Made by a program: the position numbers and the translations under genes. The notes beneath the pieces were generated by a model. It saw only the letters and a program-made list of their open reading frames with translations. It was not told the DNA's origin and did no database searches. From the NCBI GenBank assembly GCA_020073465.1, contig JAIQFC010000009.1:1-64000 (forward strand): 64,000 nt of DNA, written 5' to 3'. Shown here piece after piece: positions 25,304 through 33,130 of the stretch (position 1 is its first letter; each line of letters opens with the position of its first letter). The DNA is from Terriglobia bacterium. Its GTDB lineage: Bacteria; Acidobacteriota; Terriglobia; Terriglobales; Acidobacteriaceae.

Positions 25304-26709
25304 CGGCCTGTTACCCCCGGCTTGTCCGCTTTTGGAGCGAACGCAAGAATGCCGATTGCTCCTAGATATATGCTTGTAATGCCCAAAATTGACGTAGCAA
25401 AATCCCACACGTGGAACTTGTAGTGCCACGCAATTGAGAGCGCTATGGCGAATATCCAGACGAGACCGTAAAAGGCTCCGGCAGCGCATTTCGGATTACG
25501 GCGGATCACGCGGGGCACGACTGTTGCTATTGCCAGTCCTAATGTGGCAATACCAGCCACGAGCCATCCTTGGTTGTCATGCAACAGATCGCCTGCGACA
25601 AAGCCCGTCGCGAGCAAAATGAGGATCAAAGGAATCACCAGCCAAAGATTCTTTTCCTGCTTGGACGGGACTTCAACCCGGAAACGGTTAAGTACCTCCA
25701 CCTCTACAGCTCTCGTGGCCCAGTGCGTGTATGGAGCAGCAAGAGTAGCAAAGACCTCCTGAGCCTTCATTCGACTGGCATTGTCATACTCGTTGCCGTG
25801 CGAAAAACAGTGAGCTTTGGCTGCGTTTGACCAGTGAGCCTCGCTAACTTCGACGCTTGACGGAAACACCTGTGAGTCACGCGCCATTTGAAGGGCTCTC
25901 AATATCCTCTCTTGAGGCTTCCGTTCGAAATAGTTGTGCGCGAATTCCACTACTTTTGCGTCAGCGAATCGGACAAGAGCCATTGCACGTTGCAGACCTC
26001 GAATTATCCCCAACGTAATCAGTTCATTTTCCTTTGCCAAAACGAAGTCGGTACGTCCAATTAGCGCGGTTACCAAAACATTGTTGTACTCTTGAGTTTT
26101 GCCAAGAGCTAAATCGATGTCGAAGCCGTCAAGCTTTCGTCTCACCAAAAAATCCTCTATCCCCAACGGATCAGGAGAGAGAGCAATTGTGCCCAAAGCG
26201 CTCTCACCGAGTCTGACTAACTCGTCGGGGGGTTCTACGCTTACAATTTGGGGTGTCTTTCCTGCTTCCAGGTAGACTCGTCTTGCGATTCCGTATGAGG
26301 TGGAGCCCTCATCGTATGCAATGATTGCATCGAAATTGGCAAGATCAGCCGGAAAATTAACTTCTCTGGAACCTCTATCTATCGCCCAAAATGCTGCGTT
26401 GGTCACCATGCCCGCAAGAAGAGTTGGTGCCGGAGTCTTGTGTAAGGGCCAAGCAAGAATACTGGTTGGGTCACATACAGCGTACTGAACGCCGGCATTC
26501 TCTTCAGAGGCAGTGTCCATGAGGCACTTGAGAACGCCTTTATCCGTTCGATCTTTCCTCTGCTGCGGGAGTACGACGGTTACTTCGAATCCCTCAGGTA
26601 GGTAGCCGAAAAAATTGCACTCTACAGCGTAATACAGTGGCAAGTACAAAAAGAACTTGCCCATCTGAACGATCTTTATTTGTTTTTTCTCTGCCAAGCG
26701 TAACCTCAC
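25300..26709 (-). CDS. Substrate-binding-protein-like domain fused to four C-terminal membrane helices
   Basis: 469 residues. The N-terminus (KKQIKIVQMGKFFLYLPLYYAVECNFF) aligns by eye with the mature start of the adjacent NMT1-like binding protein (KQITIAQSGDFFLYAPLYVATDAGFF). It has no signal peptide. After a roughly 350-residue soluble part, the C-terminus carries four hydrophobic helices (LWLVIPLILILLATGFVAG to ILGITSIYLGAIGILAF). This is not the usual secreted or lipid-anchored layout. It could be a cytoplasmic ligand sensor or an atypically inserted binding protein. It lies 15 bases after the normal binding protein in one operon. Confidence 0.7.
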   Translation of the reverse strand: MRLRLAEKKQIKIVQMGKFFLYLPLYYAVECNFFGYLPEGFEVTVVLPQQRKDRTDKGVLKCLMDTASEENAGVQYAVCDPTSILAWPLHKTPAPTLLAGMVTNAAFWAIDRGSREVNFPADLANFDAIIAYDEGSTSYGIARRVYLEAGKTPQIVSVEPPDELVRLGESALGTIALSPDPLGIEDFLVRRKLDGFDIDLALGKTQEYNNVLVTALIGRTDFVLAKENELITLGIIRGLQRAMALVRFADAKVVEFAHNYFERKPQERILRALQMARDSQVFPSSVEVSEAHWSNAAKAHCFSHGNEYDNASRMKAQEVFATLAAPYTHWATRAVEVEVLNRFRVEVPSKQEKNLWLVIPLILILLATGFVAGDLLHDNQGWLVAGIATLGLAIATVVPRVIRRNPKCAAGAFYGLVWIFAIALSIAWHYKFHVWDFATSILGITSIYLGAIGILAFAPKADKPGVTGR

Positions 26710-26724
26710 TTCACCACCAGTGCG

Positions 26725-27723
26725 CTATTTCGTGATTCGACAATTCGAACTCGCCCAGTCCGCAAAACTGTCGTCAACGTAACTGGTCATAGGCAATGGA
26801 TTTTCGAGGTCCCCAACAATTTTTCGAAGAGAAATCGCTTTTTGCCATGCGTCTTCTTTAACACCTAAATCAACGGGAATGATTCCCTCCTCGGAAACAC
26901 GCGATAGAGCCGCTTTCGCAATCTCCGGCTTAACCTCCGGGAATCTGCGGTTGAGTATCTCTAAGGCCCTGTCAGGGTGGAGTCTGATGTAGTCCAATGA
27001 CATCTGAAGGCCACACGTCACGTGCTTTGCGAGATTTGGATCGCTCTTGAGGGCTGCAGGTGTCGCACTTAATCCGGTGATAGCAAACGGGCCATAAACG
27101 TCTTTCATGGAGTACACAATCTTCGCGTTCTCCGACAAGGCTTGAGAAACGTTTGGCTCCAATTCCAGACCGATGTCTACTTGGCCAGTCCTCAACATCG
27201 CGAAAATGGTGCCAAAGGCTCCTTCGCGAATGTCTGGCTGCAGTCCCGCATCTAGGAACATCTTCTTCTGTAACGTGTAGGCCGTGGAGGGTGCTGGGAA
27301 TGTACCAACTACGTGGCCCTTCAAGTCTTTGGGGTCCTTGATAGTTGCCATCTTTTGGTTGAAGGTGATGCCCCAGAATGGAACGCCATTCACAATGCTC
27401 GCGATTATCCTTCCTGGTTGGCCCCTGTGTTCCGAAATCGCGACAAATGTTGGATCACCAATTCCGAATTGAGCGCTTCCGCTCAGGACCGCGGCCCAGG
27501 TCTTCTCGTCGCCACCCGTACTCACAATATTTACTTCTAGACCTTGTTCGCGAAAGAAACCGGCATCAGTGGCGACATACAGAGGAGCATAGAGGAAAAA
27601 GTCACCGGACTGAGCTATTGTGATTTGCTTAATAGGCGTAGGACGTGGCCATTTGTTCCACGCGAAAAAAGCTGCAATCACGCAGGCAGCGGCGATCAGC
27701 AAAAACCAAGTACGTCGTGACAC
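26725..27723 (-). CDS. ABC transporter substrate-binding protein (NMT1/THI5/SsuA-like)
   Basis: 332 residues with an N-terminal signal/anchor (WFLLIAAACVIAAFFAW) and a two-lobe NMT1-like fold (FFLYAPLYVATDAGFFREQGLEVNIV, FGIGDPTFVAI, LKGHVVGTFPAPSTAY). Such proteins capture sulfonates, nitrate, thiamine precursors or related small molecules in the periplasm; the ligand cannot be read from sequence. No lipobox is evident, so it is probably anchored by the uncleaved helix. It is the first gene of the ABC operon. Confidence 0.85.
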   Translation of the reverse strand: MSRRTWFLLIAAACVIAAFFAWNKWPRPTPIKQITIAQSGDFFLYAPLYVATDAGFFREQGLEVNIVSTGGDEKTWAAVLSGSAQFGIGDPTFVAISEHRGQPGRIIASIVNGVPFWGITFNQKMATIKDPKDLKGHVVGTFPAPSTAYTLQKKMFLDAGLQPDIREGAFGTIFAMLRTGQVDIGLELEPNVSQALSENAKIVYSMKDVYGPFAITGLSATPAALKSDPNLAKHVTCGLQMSLDYIRLHPDRALEILNRRFPEVKPEIAKAALSRVSEEGIIPVDLGVKEDAWQKAISLRKIVGDLENPLPMTSYVDDSFADWASSNCRITK

Positions 27724-27836
27724 ACAATTCCTCCCCGCTTAACAATCTACGAGAACCTTGTGACCGCAAAATATAGCATGTAATGGACTTAATACGCACT
27801 GTTTTGTTGCTTGATCGGACCATGGCCTGGGGAGCA

Positions 27837-27863
27837 CGAGGGGCGCGGCCAGAGCGCCCCTCG
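27837..27863. terminator. Strong GC stem-loop flanked by AAAATTTT
   Basis: CGAGGGGCGC and GCGCCCCTCG form a perfect 10-bp stem with a 7-base loop, followed on the plus strand by AAAATTTT. It lies downstream of the leftward DUF2314 gene and upstream of the ABC operon, so it probably separates the two transcripts, though the T-run is on the proximal side for leftward transcription. Confidence 0.45.
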
Positions 27864-27927
27864 AAAATTTTGGAGATTAAGGATGTTTTGGAACAGCATG
27901 GTGGGCCTTCGCCGGGATCAGCGTGTT

Positions 27928-28173
27928 CTATTGCTTCGTGAATTCGGTAGGCTTCCGGTGCTCTCGAATCTGAGAGTAGCTCACGGCCAGCTCAGTCCCG
28001 AGTCCAAGTCTACCTTCGCAATCGTTCAGGGGCTCGTTGTCCAGAATGCCAAAGACCAGTTGCTTTTCCGGGTCGCAGCGCGTCACGCGTACCCACATCC
28101 ATTCGCCAATGCCTGTGGTCTCGTCGGGAAACTCAACCTTTACATAGTCACCTTGTGCGTAGAGCGGCATCAT
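27928..28173 (-). CDS. DUF2314-like small protein
   Basis: 81 residues. YAQGDYVKVEFPDETTGIGEWMWVRVTRCDPEKQLVFGILDNEPL matches the pattern of DUF2314 proteins (GDxVKV...GExMWV.V......GxLDNxP). These are found in mobile elements and near toxin-immunity genes; their biochemical role is unknown. It overlaps the ArdC-like gene by 4 bases (ATGA), so the two are translationally coupled. Confidence 0.65.
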   Translation of the reverse strand: MMPLYAQGDYVKVEFPDETTGIGEWMWVRVTRCDPEKQLVFGILDNEPLNDCEGRLGLGTELAVSYSQIREHRKPTEFTKQ

Positions 28174-29375
28174 GCTGCTCCCTGAGTGTCTGAATCAACA
28201 GGCTGGCATGAACCTTGATGACCACGCGGTAGCCAGCACGTGGGGATCAAGCGGCAATCCTGCTTGAGTGATCTGTTCTGCTCTCGCCACCAGAAGCGAT
28301 TGGCCTTCATCGCAGCGTCATTGGCCTTTGTGCCTGCATTGTATGCCGCTTGAAAGTCGAATGGCCACAGACCTTGCCAGTCTTCCATCGTCATGTTGAT
28401 TGAGCGAAGGGCAGTTTGGACTTCGCCAATCCAGACTTGAAATGCATCGGTCATCGTTACCATTTTAGATTGAAAACCAGAGGTAAGGCCAACCAGCTGA
28501 CGCCGCTCGATTTGAGGAACAGTAACCGCATCCTTGGGGCTGATCGCCCCAAGGATAACGGTAGACGTGCGCTGGACTACTTCCAGACTCTCTTTCAAGA
28601 GATTCGCATCCCCGTGATAGAGCTGGATGTAATCACTTGAACCAGTTCCGGTTTCGAGTCCAAGAGCATGGCAGACCACAAACGCCACGGCCTCGGCTTC
28701 AGTTTCCCGCACAGTCTTGGTTGTCAAAGTGCGGCGCTCGGCTCGGTGCAACATCTCGTGCGCCAGTTCATGCACAAAAGTTGCCAGCGTCTCGGATGGC
28801 TCCATGTTCGGCAGAATGCGAATCAGGCCGCCATAAGACATGCCCCTCGCCGGTGCAATCTTGTCGGAATACTCCAGCTTGATTCCCTGCGCGCTCGTGA
28901 AGTCGGCCAACTTGTCCAGCTTGTCGCCTACTTCGCCCTTGAATGTGCTGCCGAGTTCGGGTAGTTCTGCGCCTTCGGTCTGGCCAACATCGAACACATA
29001 CACGGCACGAAAACCCACTAGGCGCGGCTCTGGCTTGTCGGTTCTGGCGTCGCTCTGCTGGCTCTGGTCGCCGTCGCTTACAGTGCGTTTGTAGCCAATC
29101 ATCGGGGCAAAGATCATAATCCCCTTTTCCCCGCGTTTCACTCTCCGGCCCAACTCGTTCCATGCGCGAATACCCGCAACTCTGGTTGCCGTTGGACGCT
29201 GGCTAGCAATCAAGAGAATGTTCTGAAAACTGTAGTTGTGAAACTGCGACATTGCAGTGAGATATGCAGAGAGAGCATCACTGTGTCCGGCTTCCAAAGC
29301 CTTGACCAGAGCGTCAATGCTAGCTTTAACGAGTTCCTGATTGTTTTTTGTTTTGCTTGAATCCTTCAATAACAT
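28170..29375 (-). CDS. ardC: ArdC-type antirestriction protein
   Basis: From the ATG at 29375 (AGGGGA upstream) the protein has 401 residues. The N-terminal domain (LVKALEAGHSDALSAYLTAMSQFHNYSFQNILLI, RVAGIRAWNELGRRVKRGEKGI) is the ssDNA-binding ArdC_N type. A zinc metallopeptidase-like domain follows with HELAHEMLH and a downstream ETEAEAVAFVVCHALG. ArdC proteins travel on conjugative elements and protect incoming single-stranded DNA from host restriction. The C-terminal ~120 residues after the peptidase are unusual and unassigned. Its presence supports the conjugative nature of the island. Confidence 0.85.
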   Translation of the reverse strand: MLLKDSSKTKNNQELVKASIDALVKALEAGHSDALSAYLTAMSQFHNYSFQNILLIASQRPTATRVAGIRAWNELGRRVKRGEKGIMIFAPMIGYKRTVSDGDQSQQSDARTDKPEPRLVGFRAVYVFDVGQTEGAELPELGSTFKGEVGDKLDKLADFTSAQGIKLEYSDKIAPARGMSYGGLIRILPNMEPSETLATFVHELAHEMLHRAERRTLTTKTVRETEAEAVAFVVCHALGLETGTGSSDYIQLYHGDANLLKESLEVVQRTSTVILGAISPKDAVTVPQIERRQLVGLTSGFQSKMVTMTDAFQVWIGEVQTALRSINMTMEDWQGLWPFDFQAAYNAGTKANDAAMKANRFWWREQNRSLKQDCRLIPTCWLPRGHQGSCQPVDSDTQGAA

Positions 29376-29688
29376 TTTTAATCCCCTGTTCCGCCGGGTA
29401 GGCTGTTTTTGTCTTTCACTTGAGCGGCAGCGAGACAAAAACAGTTACCGGCGGACACGGGGAAAACGCAGCGGAGCGAAGGGTGGCAGGCCGCGAGCGT
29501 CGGCGCGGTGAGTGCCAAAATGCTTTTGGGTTATGTTTTGGCGCGAAAGCGGCGCTTAGACCTCGTGACCGTCCGAGCCGTGGCCGAACGGCGACCACCG
29601 TAGCAGAGCGCAGTGGACGAAGACGCGCAGCCTCATTGCTCTGCCGCTTTCAATTCGATTCGCAGGAAGAATCCAATACACTGTTCTG

Positions 29689-31182
29689 GTGGACAAGTCC
29701 GTTCAATCCGAGCCTGTGGTGGTGTGGCTTTCGGACTTCAGCGAAGTAGGCGTTCAAGAGGCGACGCTAGAACGGATCAAACAGGCCGGAGGAAGGCTTT
29801 ATCTTAACGTTAAGTTGCCGAGCATCGGGTATTGCGACAGTCACTTGGACATCGCCAGCGACTACTTGGATGCACTCTTTGTCGGGGAAACAATCTATCC
29901 ACTATGCACTCGCGTTGATTGGCAGCACGAATATCGAGAATCATCACACCTCCATTACATTCAATATTGTCTTGAATCTCGCAATTTGACGCCTCTCATC
30001 GACAAGCTCCGGTGGTTGGCTTGCGGTATAGATTGCGAAGACGACTGCGATCAGGAGACTTTCGAGCAGGTTCGGAGCTGCGTAAGCGATTTCGAGTCTG
30101 AACTTCCATTTCGCCGTGTGCATTTTGTCGAATTGGCAGACAACTACATGATTAACCAAGTTACTGGACAGTCTTACGAAAACATTGGGGATGATGCGGA
30201 TTCCGTAGTTTGGAACGAGTTTTTTCCTAATCAGCCAGAATGCAAATTTGGATACATCTTGTCGGCGATGACCCACGAGTTTGGAGGACAATGCTTTTCG
30301 TCAACGTCTGACTGGATAATTGCTGCGGGGCTTCCGATAGAACAACTTCTTGTGAAGTATGGCGGACTGGATGGAGAGATTCAACTAAGCCAGGCGGCGA
30401 TGATCCGTTGTGGCGACATGGATGTCGCGACTAATGATCGCGTTGCCGTGAAAATTGAGTATTCGGCATTCGAGGATGGAGTGCGGATGTTGAGAGAAAC
30501 TGGACGGCTCAACGAGCCGGGGTCGCAATCGTTTCGGATTTCACAAGACGGGTCGATCCTGATTGCCGACATAGGCAACTGGATGTTTGTCAATTTTGCA
30601 GCGGGGGAATCTCGGTTGGGGAAGGTGCAATTGGAGTCAGTTATTGCACGGTTGGGGATGGGGGTCGAGAGCCTGCGCCAATGCCTTGGACGACCAACAA
30701 TGATTGCTTGCAATTGGGACGGTCTTTCAGATGAGCGATTTGAGCGTTTGTGTTGCGACGTATTGGAACGTTGTGGTCATTATGACCGAGAGAGAATCAC
30801 CAAGATGGGGCGCTCACGCTCGCGAGATGGTGGCCGAGACATCATCGCATTTTCCAACCCGCGAGCTGGCCGACCAAGCCGCAAGTTCATCTTCCAGTGT
30901 AAGAGGATTGGAAAAGACAAAGCCTTGGGTGGTAAAAACGTCTCAGTCTCGGATGTGGTTGATCAATTCGGAGCCGGGGGGTTCGGTGTAATGACCTCTG
31001 GACTGATTGACGCGACTCTGTACGACAAGGTTGAGCAAATAGCAAACAACAGGTCGATTGATCGCGACTGGTGGGATCAGCTCAGGCTGGAACGATTCTT
31101 GGCGGAAAACACAGACATCAAGAATCGCTATTTTGACGGTTCGGGAGAACCACAAAATACATGGCAGAGAAGCCAGCATTAG
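29689..31182 (+). CDS. Mrr-like restriction endonuclease with unknown N-terminal region
   Basis: 497 residues from a GTG start. The C-terminal ~150 residues form a PD-(D/E)xK Mrr_cat-type nuclease: NWDGLSDERFERLCCDVLERCG, then GRSRSRDGGRDIIAF and KFIFQCKRIG, giving the D...QxK active-site set. The N-terminal ~340 residues are not recognised; they are rich in aromatic and acidic residues and may be a target-recognition or sensor part. It stands alone as a monocistron upstream of the AbiE pair and is probably a stand-alone anti-invader nuclease. Confidence 0.7.
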   Translation: MDKSVQSEPVVVWLSDFSEVGVQEATLERIKQAGGRLYLNVKLPSIGYCDSHLDIASDYLDALFVGETIYPLCTRVDWQHEYRESSHLHYIQYCLESRNLTPLIDKLRWLACGIDCEDDCDQETFEQVRSCVSDFESELPFRRVHFVELADNYMINQVTGQSYENIGDDADSVVWNEFFPNQPECKFGYILSAMTHEFGGQCFSSTSDWIIAAGLPIEQLLVKYGGLDGEIQLSQAAMIRCGDMDVATNDRVAVKIEYSAFEDGVRMLRETGRLNEPGSQSFRISQDGSILIADIGNWMFVNFAAGESRLGKVQLESVIARLGMGVESLRQCLGRPTMIACNWDGLSDERFERLCCDVLERCGHYDRERITKMGRSRSRDGGRDIIAFSNPRAGRPSRKFIFQCKRIGKDKALGGKNVSVSDVVDQFGAGGFGVMTSGLIDATLYDKVEQIANNRSIDRDWWDQLRLERFLAENTDIKNRYFDGSGEPQNTWQRSQH

Positions 31183-31290
31183 GGCGGGTCCTGAAGAGTT
31201 GGGCCATAGACGACCGATGAGATGAGATTGGCCGAAAACGGTTTAGTCTGATCAACATACAGAAAACAATAGACATAATCACTATTCTTG

Positions 31291-31336
31291 TATCTTTTCC
31301 TGGGTATTTGTCTGTAATTACCCAGGTTTAGGTACA
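31291..31336 (+). promoter_or_regulatory. AbiEi operator-like dyad, distal copy
   Basis: TATCTTTTCCTGGGTA ... TACCCAGGTTTAGGTACA is an inverted repeat with core CCTGGGTA/TACCCAGG. It is a near copy of the dyad about 128 bases downstream. Both lie before abiEi, and AbiEi antitoxins are known to bind inverted repeats in their own promoters. Confidence 0.65.
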
Positions 31337-31417
31337 AACTTGGGAAGGATCCGCTGGCCGTCTGGGATTCAAGATAAGCGCCAGAAAAATAAAGGGATTA
31401 ACGCCACATTCGCACCT

Positions 31418-31464
31418 GTACCTTTTCCTGGGTATTTATGAATATCTACCCAGGTTTTGGTACA
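31418..31464 (+). promoter_or_regulatory. AbiEi operator-like dyad, proximal copy
   Basis: TGTACCTTTTCCTGGGTA and TACCCAGGTTTTGGTACA are 18-base arms that pair except for the central run of Ts. The right arm ends 11 bases before the abiEi GTG start, so occupancy would block transcription or ribosome loading. Confidence 0.68.
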
Positions 31465-31475
31465 CTTTCCAGGTC

Positions 31476-32087
31476 GTGAAAAAGACGAAAACAAGTGAAC
31501 TGCTACGTCTTGTCGAGCGGAAGCAGACCATTCGCCCCCGTGACCTAGACGGCGTTGGCATCCCGCGCAACTATCTTGGGCGACTCGTGCGCACCGGAAA
31601 GCTGCAAAAACTCGGGCGTGGTCTCTACACGACGAAAACAGCGCTGCCTTCAGAAAACTCCACCCTCCTAGAAGTAAACCAGCGGGTTCCGAAAGCCGTC
31701 ATCTGTCTTCTGTCCGCACTCCGTTTTCATGAGATCGGAACGCAACTGCCGTCAGAGGTCTGGATTGCGGTCGATGTGAAAGCATGGCACGCTTGGCATC
31801 CAATACCGGATTATCCGAATGTCAGAATTGTCCGGTTCTCAGGTAGGGCGATGCAATTCGGGGTACAAGAACATCGCCTCGGTGCAAGAACAATTCGGGT
31901 GTTTAGTCCAGCCAAGACGGTCGCTGATTGTTTTAAGTTCCGAAACAAGATTGGTACAGACGTAGCAATTGAGGCGCTTCGAGAATGTTATCGGGAGAAG
32001 AAGGCTTCAATCGATGACCTTTGGGAAGCGGCCAAGATATGCCGCGTAACAAATGTGATAAGGCCCTACCTGGAGTCCCTCCATTGA
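31476..32087 (+). CDS. abiEi: AbiEi-family type IV antitoxin/transcriptional regulator
   Basis: 203 residues from GTG. The N-terminal winged-helix region (ELLRLVERKQTIRPRDLDGVGIPRNYLGRLVRTGKLQKLGRGLY) and the following AbiEi_1/4 domain (ICLLSALRFHEIGTQLPSEVWIAV, FSPAKTVADCFKFRNKIG) are typical. AbiEi represses its operon and counteracts the AbiEii nucleotidyltransferase without binding it (type IV). The two dyads upstream are the likely operators. The stop codon overlaps the toxin start. Confidence 0.88.
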   Translation: MKKTKTSELLRLVERKQTIRPRDLDGVGIPRNYLGRLVRTGKLQKLGRGLYTTKTALPSENSTLLEVNQRVPKAVICLLSALRFHEIGTQLPSEVWIAVDVKAWHAWHPIPDYPNVRIVRFSGRAMQFGVQEHRLGARTIRVFSPAKTVADCFKFRNKIGTDVAIEALRECYREKKASIDDLWEAAKICRVTNVIRPYLESLH

Positions 32088-33001
32088 GTAAAGGCCCAAC
32101 GAACATCGCGGCGTCGGTTCACCAGCGTCTGTTGAATCTGGCACACGAGCGAAAAGAAGATTTTGGATTCTTGTTGACAAAGTACGCCTTGGAACGAATG
32201 CTCTTTCGTATTTCGCAATCCAAGTATCGGGATGTATTTATTCTGAAGGGCGCATTGATGTTTGAGCTCTGGACAGCGCAACCTTATCGTCCGACTCGGG
32301 ACGCGGATTTCCTTGCCACCGGCGAAAATTCTCTTGAGCGGCTGGGTTCCATCTTCAAGGAGGTCTGCGGAACGGTCGTCGTCAATGATGGGTTACGCTT
32401 CGATCCCGAAAGCGTGGTAGCTATGCGGATCAAGGAGGACGCGGAGTACGAGGGAGTGCGGGTCAGCATCGTCGGATATCTCGGGAAGGCTCGTGTCCCC
32501 ACTCAGATCGACATCGGATTTGGAGACGCCATAACGCCTGCGGTAGCAAAAATGGAATTTCCCTCGATGCTTGATTTCCCTAAAGCCACACTACTCACGT
32601 ATCCGAAGGAGACGGCCATTGCGGAGAAATTCGAAGCGATGGTGAAGTTGGGGATGGCAAACAGTCGAATGAAGGATTTCTATGACGTGCGCAGCTTGTC
32701 TCGGGCCTTTCCGTTCAATGGACGGATACTTTCGGATGCAATCCGGAACACTTTCGACAGGCGGAATACTCCGGTTCCCGGTAAAAAAGCTCCAGTTGCG
32801 TTTACCACTGAGTTCTTCGCTGACGAGAATAAGAAAAAACAATGGAATGCTTTCTGCAACAAGAACAGCAGCTACATCGCTGATACGCCTCTGGAGGGCG
32901 TTTGCTTGGAGATTGCAGGGTTCCTGATGCCAGTAGTGGAAGCCATGGGCAAGAAGGAACCATTTGATCACTTGTGGTCCCCTCATGGTCCTTGGATTTG
33001 A
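32084..33001 (+). CDS. abiEii: AbiEii-family nucleotidyltransferase toxin
   Basis: The TTG at 32084 overlaps the antitoxin stop (TTGA) and gives 305 residues; the longer ORF start at 32021 lies inside abiEi. The nucleotidyltransferase motifs FILKGALMFELW...RPTRDADFL, PTQIDIGFGD and the later PKETAIAEKFEAMVKLG...RMKDFYDV match AbiEii/DUF1814 toxins. These toxins modify tRNA acceptor ends or related targets to stop growth during phage infection. The pair forms a complete abortive-infection module. Confidence 0.88.
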   Translation: MSKGPTNIAASVHQRLLNLAHERKEDFGFLLTKYALERMLFRISQSKYRDVFILKGALMFELWTAQPYRPTRDADFLATGENSLERLGSIFKEVCGTVVVNDGLRFDPESVVAMRIKEDAEYEGVRVSIVGYLGKARVPTQIDIGFGDAITPAVAKMEFPSMLDFPKATLLTYPKETAIAEKFEAMVKLGMANSRMKDFYDVRSLSRAFPFNGRILSDAIRNTFDRRNTPVPGKKAPVAFTTEFFADENKKKQWNAFCNKNSSYIADTPLEGVCLEIAGFLMPVVEAMGKKEPFDHLWSPHGPWI

Positions 33002-33130
33002 GATAGTCGAGCGCCGTGCATCGTGGAACCGGTTTAGGAACGACGTTGGGATCGACCACTGGGCGTGCAAGATTCCCACAACAAGCGAGAGTGGTTTAGT
33101 TGGATTCGTCAATTTCCCGACTGAACCTCG

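Noticed and set aside
29420-29749. GC-rich rightward ORF before the Mrr-like gene
   Set aside because: Arg/Ala-rich, overlaps the Mrr start in another frame, no ribosome-binding site; probably the promoter region of the two divergent genes.
31291-31464. CRISPR array
   Set aside because: Only two copies, each itself a dyad, spaced 128 bases apart and placed before an AbiEi gene; no cas genes in the window.
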